Shown here in pieces: positions 26,701 to 31,830 of a stretch of DNA of 64,000 nt (positions are counted from its first letter, which is position 1; the number at the start of each line of letters is the position of its first letter). A model generated the notes under the pieces. That model worked only from the letters and a program-made list of their open reading frames with translations. It was not told the origin of the DNA and did no database searches. Where the stretch lies: the NCBI GenBank assembly GCA_903813345.2, contig CAIIXF020000011.1, positions 22,303,754 through 22,367,753 of the forward strand, read 5' to 3'. Position numbers and translations under genes: made by a program. The stretch comes from Owenia fusiformis. Taxonomy: Eukaryota; Annelida; Polychaeta; Sabellida; Oweniidae.

Positions 26701-29700
26701 CTTAAAGTAGTATGTTAAAGAATAGTTTGCTATTTTGTAGATGTTTCATGTATGGCACATACATGTCTACGTTTAATGACAATAAATGTTTTGAAATAGC
26801 TTGTATGGCTGTCCGGCATTGCAGGTGAATTAAAATTTGAACCAAAAATTGAATTAAATTTTTGGCGGTCTCATAAAACCGGCAGCATATTCATTTATTG
26901 ACATCCCATACAAGGGGGGGGGGGGGTCAGAGTTGTTACGTGGTTACTCGGCATCCGCCACGATCAGAACCATGTAAGGAATAGTAAGGGGAAGCCCATG
27001 ATACCAAGTAATATCAAATAATTATAGGAGCTTCTAACTTCTTCCGCATCCCCACCCTTGGTATACGCAGCTGACAAAATGGATCGGTACGGGTCAAAAG
27101 CTGGACCTGTACGGGTGAACTTTGGGGGTACTTAAAATCATTCGGAGGGATCATATATTTCAACTTAGATACGAAGAAGTCAATATTGAGCAAGTTATAG
27201 CTGTTTTAAATTCAAATAAAACCGTTAACCCGTACCGGTTCAGCTTTTGACCCGTACCGATCCATTTTGTCAGCTGCGTATACCAAGGGTGGGGATGCGG
27301 AAGAAGTTAGAAGCTCCTATAATTATTTGATATTACTTGGTATCATGGGCTTCCCCTTACTATTCCTTACATGGTTCTGATCGTGGCGGATGCCGAGTAA
27401 CCACGTAACAACTCTGACCCCCCCCCCTTGTATGGGATGTCAATAAATGAATATGCTGCCGGTTTTATGAGACCGCCAAAAATTTAATTCAATTTTTGGT
27501 TCAAATTTTAATTCACCTGCAATGCCGGACAGCCCTACAAGCTATTTCAAAACATTCATTTTCATTAAACGTAGACATGTATGTGCCATACATGTGTAAC
27601 AACCGGGGTCACACTCGCCTAGCCTGACGTTACATAAAATTATGAGATGTTACAAATATACTTGAAATTTCTGTGGTAGCGTGTATATGGCTTTGACTAG
27701 GGAGTGTGTTGGTTGTTATGAATTCTAATCTGCTCTACTGACAACTAACTGTCACACTGATCTCAATAATAACATAAAATATGATTTGAATTAAAATATA
27801 TATATTATGTAACCAACTAAAAGTATGAAATATGTACAATGAGTTTTTACAATGAAGTTAAGGTCTTTCAGATGGTATGTCAAACAAGATACTGTAAATA
27901 CCTAACAAAACAGTTTTCAATCTTATTACCAATCTGACCTTATATAATACACACAACTACATGTAGATGCTCCACAACACTAGTGCCACCTTTTGGCAAA
28001 TATTCAAACTGATAAAAGTACACACATGGCAATGAATATCTATCTTCAACTAAAACCTTGCAAAATTAGTATGCTACCCTAAGCTGGTAATATTCACAGA
28101 ACAAAATGAGATATAATTCTGAACATATCTGATTGGAATCAACGATAGCAACTAAAAGAAATGATGTAGAATCTCAGAGTTTGCAAAATTAGGTCACTTT
28201 ACTTAGCGGTCTATTTCTGTTCAAAACTAACTTCCTTACCCTATTTAACTTGATCTATCTTATCCTAGGCCATTTACTGTGAACAGAATCATATCCTATC
28301 CTATCTTAGGACCTTAAGTCCTACATTTAAGACGATTATAATCTGCACAATATAAAAATGACAATCTCCTAAATTCTCCACGTGCGCCTCCTAACGCTTT
28401 TATAAGACGTGCTCTGATTGGCTAATCTAAACTAGGCTGAAGTTTTTGGCACCAAATTCAAAAGTTATAAAAAGTTTAAATGACCTTTAAATCTTACAAT
28501 AAAGTGAAATACAAATATTTACATTAACAGATATATGAAATAATTAAACTGGGCATGAAATATAAAAAGTAACAACCCAGGGTTGTTACACATGAAACAT
28601 CTACAAAATAGCAAACTATTCTTTAACATACTACTTTAAGATGACAAAAACAAATGTCACGTGAGTTGTATTCTGCTTTAGCTTGCAGAATTGTCTCAAA
28701 TGAATAAAAATATTTTAGACTCGCGCACCCATCCTTCGTAAAATTCGATTTACTCGCGCACACGTCATTTTGCGAGACACAAAAGTGCGAATTTCTCTTT
28801 AACCGGGACACGCTTGGATGAGATATTTGGTGAATTAGATCGTCTTCAGACATTGATGGTACGGGACAAGTTTCACAGAGATACAAAATCTTAAAACATG
28901 TAAAAAGTGTGATTACAAACCTCAAGCGAAAGAAAATGCGAATCACTCGCGCACACGTCATCCATGAAGTCACGTGACAGACTATACCCAGGGTGAACGT
29001 TGTACTCTTTCAAATTTCTATTTCTTAAATATTATGTAGCAAATAGTGTTTGAGGATGTGCAAAAATTATGCTCCTTAGAGGACGCTCCATGGATCTCTA
29101 CTAGCTGCAATTGTCATGGCAACGCAACGACGGGGAAAAGGCAAAAATACAGAGTGTGTAACAACCCCCTTATCACAGATAATTCACAGCCTATTTATGC
29201 CACGTTTCCTTGCACTGAAAAGAAGATGGAGGGGTGTTCAGGTAATATACACGATATACCAGTTAATTTACTGTATAAAATATTGTAACGTGGGGACAAA
29301 CTAAATATGTCAGATACCAGCTTTACCCTCTCAGTTAGCAAAGACAAACCAAAACTAATATGCCAGCCTTACCATCCAAAGCCAAACATTGCAAAATATT
29401 CTGTCTCAATATTATGTTTATAACTCAAAGCTGAGCCTAAAATGCTTTTATCGGCGATTGGAAAGTTCTTCTGTATTATAAATAATTATCGAGAGAAATA
29501 TTGATAAATAATAAAAAAAAACATGCTAGTCAATGTCTTTCTATCGAAATTGCCGTGATCTGTCTTAAACAAGTTTTTGTTTTAGACTGTTTAAGCAATG
29601 ACGCCGATGCCTGTGTGCAGGACGATTTTCATGAGAATGTTGAATGGACCATGGAACAATTTGACAATATTAGCAGAGCCCTTGGTGAAATACACACTGC

Positions 29701-30184
29701 TATAACAAATCTTACTTCCATCGACGATTTTACGAGTAAACGAGTCTCGGAAATCGTATTAATCATAACAGGTAAATTGGTTGAAATCCATGTTTCCTAC
29801 TTATATTTTACCCTATGTGAGAAATGAAGTAAGATAACGTATGAATAGTGAAAGAAATTAGGCAATCCAGGGATGGGTAATTTTTTTACAAAAGTTTCGG
29901 AGATGAGTTGTCAGTTTGTAAGTTTTTGTTTACTGAAATGCTCTAAAACATAAATACACTTGTTTACAACTTCAGGAAATAATATATGCACAATAGCAAC
30001 CTATATCAATATCACATGCGTATATCTAATCTCTTTATAAATTACTTTAGGGAGTGATCTTGGACACGATTGTTCCAGTGACAGTGGATGCTGCGTTGAA
30101 AATTCCATGTGTTCAAAGGCCAATAACAAATGTATGTGTAGGGCCGGTTTTGCTAACATTGGACTTGAGTGCAAATCAATATAG
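1842..30184 (+). CDS. Gene A: secreted mosaic protein with CCP, two LamG, two trypsin-like proteases and TSP1 modules
   Basis: Hand-built model: join 1842-1863, 2107-2718, 2968-3135, 3327-3531, 3697-4190, 4269-4904, 5149-5356, 5505-5800, 6121-6263, 6602-6764, 7820-7990, 8643-8841, 9588-9916, 22756-22871, 26165-26330, 29080-29241, 29586-29771, 30051-30184. Every junction has GT donor and AG acceptor, phases agree throughout, and the sum is 4410 nt (1469 aa plus stop). Approximate residues: signal peptide 1-25, helical Lys-rich domain 26-211, CCP-like 212-267, LamG 268-500 and 501-712, protease 1 713-982, TSP1 983-1039, protease 2 1040-1309, TSP1-like 1310-1363, spacer 1364-1425, EB/EGF-like tail 1426-1469. 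Inferred role: secreted protease with lectin-like recognition modules. Gene B downstream shares nearly every exon, which supports the model. The weakest link is the acceptor of exon 15, which has a poor pyrimidine tract. Confidence 0.85.
1978..2092 (+). repeat. Tandem duplication in gene A intron 1
   Basis: Two adjacent copies of a ~53 bp unit sharing GATCGCTACACCAATTAAA lie just before the exon 2 acceptor. The copies differ at a few bases. The second copy abuts the branch-point and acceptor region. Confidence 0.75.
2968..3135 (+). CDS. Gene A exon 3: CCP/sushi-like module
   Basis: This symmetric phase 1-1 exon of 56 codons contains [20 protein letters not shown] followed by CDCGFRLQG and ends VCH. 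The PANG start, the spaced cysteines and CDCGF resemble a shortened complement-control (sushi) module. The equivalent gene B exon is 39352-39507 (APANG ... CDCGFLLSG). Such modules bind proteins or polysaccharide surfaces. The usual conserved tryptophan is missing, so the assignment is tentative. Confidence 0.65.
3327..4190 (+). CDS. Gene A exons 4-5: first LamG-like (concanavalin A-fold) domain
   Basis: Exons 3327-3531 and 3697-4190 join in phase 2. The domain opens with [18 protein letters not shown], the usual start of LamG_3-type jellyroll domains. It continues through [10 protein letters not shown] and [11 protein letters not shown], and ends with [23 protein letters not shown] and a final cysteine. 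Length is about 233 residues. The fold in this family binds carbohydrates or proteins. Gene B carries the same two exons (40025-40226, 40394-40893) with the same intron phase. Confidence 0.8.
4269..4904 (+). CDS. Gene A exon 6: second LamG-like domain
   Basis: A single 212-codon phase 1-1 exon begins [10 protein letters not shown]. It contains [20 protein letters not shown] and [12 protein letters not shown], and ends [19 protein letters not shown] then RLSSRCLG. This is the standard LamG_3 ending. It is clearly related to the first LamG domain but has lost the internal intron. The gene B equivalent is 41065-41724. Confidence 0.8.
5149..6764 (+). CDS. Gene A exons 7-10: first trypsin-like serine protease domain (absent from gene B)
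   Basis: Exons 5149-5356, 5505-5800, 6121-6263 and 6602-6764 total 810 nt. The catalytic triad is present: His in ISAAHC, Asp in SDIALVIL, Ser in GDSGGP. Residue 189 (chymotrypsin numbering) is Asp in DTCMGDSGGP, which predicts cleavage after Arg or Lys. SWGKQICG and [11 protein letters not shown] close the domain. The oddity is the zymogen junction, which reads [19 protein letters not shown]: there is no Arg or Lys before the expected I/V-V-G-G, so ordinary tryptic activation is not evident. No equivalent exists in gene B, where LamG 2 is followed directly by TSP1 across a 149 bp intron. Confidence 0.85.
6871..7694. mobile_element. ~820 bp foldback (palindromic) element in gene A intron 10
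   Basis: The two halves are imperfect reverse complements. The left arm (CTGGTAGAACTAG ... GAGAGGTAGGTATAATTTTACTCG) is mirrored by the right arm (CGAGTAAAATCACACCTACC ... GTACCAGACG). Another pair is CAGGCTCATCAGATTCC and GGAATCTGATGAGCCTG. The centre is a tight hairpin at about 7218-7275 built on TGGACGCAAGCC and its complement. There is no coding capacity; this is a non-autonomous foldback or MITE. Confidence 0.8.
7820..7990 (+). CDS. Gene A exon 11: thrombospondin type-1 repeat
   Basis: A 57-codon phase 1-1 exon reads [20 protein letters not shown], then RSRMC and a CxxC-like end (CLPC). The WSxWxxWSxC start and the C-R-P-x-x-R-S-R element are the hallmark of TSP1 repeats, which bind extracellular matrix or glycans and are often C-mannosylated at the tryptophans. 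The gene B copy is 41874-42050 (WPNWSDWGHFSDC). Confidence 0.85.
8053..8483. mobile_element. ~430 bp foldback element in gene A intron 11
   Basis: Left-arm blocks GTGCATGATGGGAAATTTTC and CTGCATTCCTCAA recur inverted as GAAAATTTCCCAACATGCAC and TTGAGGAATGCAG. The centre near 8250-8280 (TTCAGTGAAAAAAAT and its complement) forms the loop. There are no coding frames. It is a MITE-like foldback. Confidence 0.8.
8643..26330 (+). CDS. Gene A exons 12-15: second trypsin-like serine protease domain
   Basis: Exons 8643-8841, 9588-9916, 22756-22871 and 26165-26330 total 810 nt, with introns of 0.7, 12.8 and 3.3 kb. The activation junction GAK|INGG has a basic P1. The triad is intact: His in LTAAHC, Asp in SNDIALIRL, Ser in GDSGGPM. 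Residue 189 is Thr (GTACKGDSGGP), not Asp, and 215 is Tyr (GIMSYVD), so the pocket should not be trypsin-like. Gene B has Thr at the same place. Intron phases match those of protease 1 exactly. The small exon 22756-22871 would be missed by ORF searching. It was found by matching gene B 43550-43674, both ending ...TACK just before GDSGG. Confidence 0.8.
9095..9180. repeat. Partial copy of the palindromic repeat seen at 44581-44745
   Basis: It shares the blocks GGTCGTTCGGG, AGAAAACGTTT and GCCTAGCCCTG with the right half of the 44.6 kb palindrome, followed by a diverged TTATTCGTCGATAT. It is only half an element and lies in gene A intron 12. Confidence 0.55.
10111..10987 (-). mobile_element. 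Degenerate Tc1/mariner-superfamily DNA transposon
   Basis: Terminal inverted repeats start CAGGGTGTTCAAAAACAGGA and its near-complement (ends with CACCCTG), with about 60 bp of recognisable similarity. They are flanked by TA on both sides, the target duplication of this superfamily. On the minus strand a broken frame near 10420-10520 reads [20 protein letters not shown], which matches the conserved W-P-x-x-S-P-D-L-x-P-x-D-F-x-L-W-G block around the second catalytic aspartate. Stops and frameshifts throughout show it is dead. Confidence 0.85.
11041..12115 (-). mobile_element. LINE 3' fragment (reverse transcriptase C-terminal region)
   Basis: A 120-codon open stretch (11745-12107) reads [20 protein letters not shown], then the [12 protein letters not shown] block. 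This is the thumb and post-RT region of Jockey/CR1-group non-LTR elements. The 3' end at 11041 is a short (CAATT)n tract on the plus strand, typical of a LINE tail. It lacks the RT core, so it is a 5'-truncated or interrupted copy. The 15786-15985 fragment, same strand and similar type, could be the missing upstream part. Confidence 0.75.
12784..14826 (-). CDS. LINE reverse transcriptase (680 codons)
   Basis: This is the RT of the LINE above. Visible blocks are [38 protein letters not shown], motif A in [11 protein letters not shown], motif B in [20 protein letters not shown], and the catalytic motif C as VADDTTIL. A cysteine/histidine cluster ([19 protein letters not shown]) near the C-terminus is a zinc-knuckle-like motif common in LINE ORF2. 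The frame has no stops, but it is separated from the endonuclease frame, so the copy is probably non-autonomous or needs frameshift repair. It lies antisense in a gene A intron. Confidence 0.88.
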   Translation of the reverse strand: MLSNLKDTFEHENVFLKENITHSEIKTIVNSCPNNKASGHDGVTYEHVKYGGEIVFKIICELLNAIIRIEKVPDSHKLAIMLSLYKGKGKPQLKKTSYRGLSLTPIINKLWDKTVLKRTKSWFESRNIPNKLQFAYSEGSGSQMATFVLKESVTHYTERGSKVYAAFLDNKMAFDLVYRVGLFVKLYRAGICGKLWRLIVDSYSNTKAKVMYGKTTSRDFYVHPGVGQGRVCSAFWFLVYINDLIDEIHAMNCGLSINDVKIPVILVADDTTILSPTVDGLQSLLNVVFDFSQKWRLVYHTGSSNKSSVIVFNSKNNVPEMLQNTFRLGQEAIPVVNQVTYVGNTLNTKLTPNDAVHISCVKTKQIFNSLCGIGIRHGGLNPICSVNIWNKVILPSAFYGCELWGNIIKSQKLEIERVQRYFAKRAQGLPWKTPSVAAIGALGLITMEQYIEKTKLLFLNRLINSSEKSVQRHIFISRISSYIVRMSCSRKSDGFIQDIQNILSKYPYLLEDFERFICHGQKVPKDMWKFRIKRNIQESANQLYQSQVHEDVRLKRFANIHTQLEPSIHYVLGKQYPALLWPLASLLQLALIEDHPVTVKCILCQGEYRDVTKHVLLECSGLMIERDRLFDNITNALDVSSSCQLLNGDEEVLVETLLGSNTDIQLNENVCEQIIILVAK
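14908..15759 (-). pseudogene. LINE endonuclease C-terminal region and linker
   Basis: [10 protein letters not shown] and [10 protein letters not shown] are the final blocks of an APE-type endonuclease (the His of the S-D-H-x-P/S-N-H-x-P signature is present), followed by a basic linker leading to RT. The N-terminal catalytic residues are absent. The frame ends 82 bp before the RT frame, which is evidence of a frameshift or stop in the original ORF2. Confidence 0.8.
15786..15985 (-). mobile_element. LINE RT fragment
   Basis: A minus-strand translation with one internal stop reads [20 protein letters not shown], the conserved W-L-x-x-N-K-L-S-L-N-x-x-K-T-x-x-x-x-F block downstream of the RT catalytic motif in Jockey/CR1 elements. 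It belongs to a different copy from 12637-15785 and may be the upstream continuation of 11041-12115. Confidence 0.7.
16075..16617 (+). repeat. Degenerate repeat with three X-box (RFX) like sites
   Basis: GTTACCATGACAAC at 16075, GTTGCCATAGCAAC at 16448 and the half-like TTTGCCATGGTAAC at 16604 fit the X-box consensus GTTNCCNNGGNAAC loosely. The first two share context (CAATTGGTT before and ACACAA after), so they are copies of one repeat unit rather than independent sites. Confidence 0.55.
16787..17527. repeat. ~740 bp palindrome with a tRNA-like sequence at its apex
   Basis: The arms are strongly complementary. The inner ~100 bp (CCCGAGGGCGCCCCAGGGG and TTATCTGGCTTGTTACACTA with their complements) are essentially perfect. 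The outer blocks (ACTCACGCGGTCCTAAC, CTCATACTGCACCGTTTT) are slightly diverged. The unpaired loop is the 72 bp tRNA-like sequence at 17129-17200. Confidence 0.85.
17129..17200 (+). tRNA. tRNA-like sequence or tRNA pseudogene, anticodon position TTG (Gln) or Lys-derived
   Basis: The A box (TAGCTCAGTCGGTAGAGC) and B box (GGTTCGATTCC) are intact and correctly spaced. The acceptor stem GCCTCTT against ACGGGGC pairs except at one position. The anticodon stem (TCAGA against TCCAA) and T stem carry mismatches, so this is probably a pseudogene or SINE-like derivative. The 5' half resembles tRNA-Lys. Counting loop positions gives TTG at 34-36, read as Gln. Confidence 0.6.
17606..18955 (+). pseudogene. 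Dead LINE (RT to C-terminal zinc motif)
   Basis: [20 protein letters not shown] is RT motif B of a non-LTR element. The next block reads YIYANAASL where YADD would be expected, so the catalytic aspartates are lost. After several stops, a C-terminal block with [17 protein letters not shown] ends the coding remnant. A ~90 bp segment is tandemly duplicated at 18033-18230 (TCACCAAAAGGATTGATAAA twice). Confidence 0.82.
19735..20940 (+). repeat. Minisatellite: about 8 tandem copies of a ~155 bp unit
   Basis: CTGTCGATAGGATTC-type cores recur at about 19750, 19905, 20058, 20210, 20371, 20534, 20690 and 20833. Between them, TTCAACATCAATACAGAAAA, GACTCCTGATTCAAAAGCTC and TCAAAATGGCCGCCATTTTT-like blocks recur in order. 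Copies are diverged by substitutions and small indels. A (GTCC/GTCT)n tract (about 19698-19723) precedes the array. Confidence 0.88.
21345..22200 (+). pseudogene. Internally deleted LINE relic
   Basis: The frame from 21345 gives [20 protein letters not shown] and then [20 protein letters not shown], the start of an RT domain. The RT core is missing, and the frame resumes at 21993-22199 with [19 protein letters not shown], the C-terminal zinc motif. The core has been deleted between the two ends. Confidence 0.75.
22337..22506 (+). mobile_element. MITE copy 1
   Basis: About 170 bp, nearly identical to 23635-23807. The shared body contains GTCCTATTAATTTATGGTCC and GGGCCAGTAAGGGCC. The ends GTGTAAAAGG and CTTTCACACCGG form a short terminal inverted repeat. 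Confidence 0.85.
22756..22871 (+). CDS. Gene A exon 14 (small protease exon)
   Basis: The acceptor TTTACACAG and donor AAGGTTAGT bound 116 nt in phase 1 to 0. The translation begins [17 protein letters not shown] and ends GTACK, which leads directly into GDSGGP of the next exon. The exon was found by comparison with gene B 43550-43674. It supplies the segment between the GWG block and the catalytic serine. Confidence 0.75.
23635..23807 (+). mobile_element. MITE copy 2 (complete)
   Basis: The 173 bp element has terminal inverted repeats CCCGGTGTAAAAG and CTTTCACACCGGG and no coding capacity. It is about 95% identical to 22337-22506. Confidence 0.88.
24000..25060 (+). repeat. Tandem array of a ~120-155 bp unit
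   Basis: TTGTCATCACGATTCCAGGA-like cores recur at about 24012, 24148, 24271, 24393, 24549, 24690 and 24838, each followed by a GCGGCCATCTTGCATTCT-like block. The last unit (about 24905-25050) is inverted. Confidence 0.85.
25715..25732. repeat. Poly-G tract
   Basis: A run of about 13 G follows AAAGG. Similar homopolymer G/C runs occur near 26916, 27420, 33529, 47140, 61602 and 62742. Their exact lengths are likely unreliable in assembly. Confidence 0.7.
26339..29002. repeat. Long inverted repeat, ~780 bp arms, 103 bp spacer
   Basis: The left arm 26339-27120 and right arm 27224-29002 (minus a 996 bp insertion) are nearly identical reverse complements. They start and end with CAACGTTCACCC and GGGTGAACGTTG. 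A 116-codon frame in each arm differs at a single residue (Leu against Phe), so the arms are young or kept alike by conversion. It lies wholly in gene A intron 15. Confidence 0.9.
27595..28590. mobile_element. 996 bp DNA transposon inserted in one arm of the inverted repeat
   Basis: Terminal inverted repeats TGTAACAACC and GGTTGTTACA are flanked by CATG on both sides (27591-27594, 28591-28594). The other arm has a single CATG at the same place, which proves both the insertion and a 4 bp target duplication. No transposase frame is visible, so it is non-autonomous. I cannot name the superfamily. Confidence 0.9.
29080..30184 (+). CDS. Gene A exons 16-18: TSP1-like module, helical spacer and EB/EGF-like tail
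   Basis: Exon 16 (29080-29241) reads [13 protein letters not shown] and ends EGCSG, a short TSP1-like cysteine module. Exon 17 (29586-29771) gives an amphipathic, cysteine-poor spacer ([20 protein letters not shown]). Exon 18 (30051-30184) encodes [18 protein letters not shown] and then [18 protein letters not shown] followed by TAG, an EB-like or EGF-like cysteine cluster. All three match gene B exons 45624-45779, 45872-46066 and 46248-46376 in phase. Confidence 0.82.
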
Positions 30185-30579
30185 AGTGAGTTTTTAAAAA
30201 TGTTTAAAAATCGCACATTTTTAGAATAATGATGTATATGATGAATTTGACAGTTTTCGTTATAACATTGTCAACATCATGTTTTCATCTCTATTTAAGT
30301 GTACATGGTGTGTTATATAACAATACCATGTTCCGTTGTATGTTTAGATAGAACATTTTAGTAAAATTATAATGATCTTAAACTACGAAAGGGATATTGT
30401 GTTTCACAACAAGTTTGGATATTATTAATGAGACTAAATGCTCTCTTATCTTCTTTCAGGACAGTTACAGTGTATTTGTATATGGTATGGTGTATTCACG
30501 ACACGTTCTGCCATACAAAAGTATACTTATTATAAATCGACTTCGAGTCTACAAACTAACTTATTCATTGCTATATCTG

Positions 30580-30585
30580 AATAAA
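30580..30585 (+). other. Candidate polyadenylation signal of gene A
   Basis: AATAAA lies about 400 bp past the gene A stop codon. Another AATAAA-like site occurs in GAAATAAAAT near 30758. Confidence 0.45.
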
Positions 30586-30599
30586 TATTATATTCCCTT

Positions 30600-31830
30600 G
30601 ATAACGAAATGCATTTTATTAATTATGTAATACAAAACATTAAGAAATGACTACTAGTAACATCTCTTTTCGAAGGATCTTTTAATTTTGGCGCATTGAG
30701 ACCAAGGACGACAAACGGCAGTCTGTAAAAAACATTATTTATTATGAAATAAAATTTTGCTCACCACATCCAATGTCCATCTGTCGTTCTTTATGAATAA
30801 TATAATAATAATAAAATAAAATAAATCAATCAATTATCAATCAATTATCATTTATGATAGTATTAAAAAATAAGTCAAGACGACGAGAGACTTAATTTTA
30901 TGACTATGCTTTAGCAATAATCTTTAAAAGTAGAAATCCCAGTTTTGATTGTATTGATTTTGGACGTTTCTTTCAATAACTTTGACAGGTGGCAGGGTAT
31001 CTAAATTTTTCCAGGCATCTACGTATTTCAAAATAAGCACTGAATGGAAAACATCGACAGAGATTTTTTGAAAAACACGTTGCTTCCAATATTCTGCATC
31101 CTCTATTTAATTCATCTATTTATAGTAATTCAATCTCATCCATGGTCTACGATACTTATAGCCTATGAACAGGTAATATTTTAACTGCCTTGGAATTAAA
31201 TATCATTTTAAGTAATTGAAGATATTATGTGAAGCTGAATATCTATCTATCTTGAATTTAAATTCATTTATAACATTCATATTGGAATATTTTTTATATA
31301 TATGATGGATAGATCCAATATGCAGAAATAGCTAGCCACCTGTGTAAATTGTACACATCTATAGGCAAACATAACCTTTGTTTTATATGCATTGTGTATA
31401 ATTTATCATATCTAGCATTCGTATAAATTAGTTATATCTACATATAACAAATAAAGTCATAATGAACAATACATCGGGTTTTAACTACCTGCGAAAACGT
31501 TAAATGAGCAACAGTAAATGGAATGTATTTTTGGACTGACTGTTAAGGAAAGTGATTCCGAAAATGCCCTACATCGGTAAGGTTTTGATGATTAGTTTCG
31601 TAGTTTGTATAAATATACATTTACAGATTTGTTAATGTACGTAAACGACATACGTGCATCTAGAAAACACACACTCGTATAAAATCCAAGCACTTCTTTT
31701 CTCGTTGTAATCCATCAACAGTAACAACAGTGCATCAAATTGCATATGAAACATCAAATTGGCACCAAATATGAGAAATAATGCCCAAATGTGATTTATG
31801 GCAAGTTACAATGCGATCATATATTTTTTT
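30600..31830. other. Intergenic, no features seen
   Basis: AT-rich spacer between gene A and the 4 kb foldback. I see no coding frame with family signatures, only a short (ATAATA)n/(ATCAATTATC)n simple repeat near 30797-30852. Confidence 0.5.

Noticed and set aside
26368-26718. 116-codon open frame with cysteines, repeated inverted at 28623-28973
   Set aside because: It lies inside both arms of the long inverted repeat, has no family signature, and its conservation is explained by the arms being duplicates.
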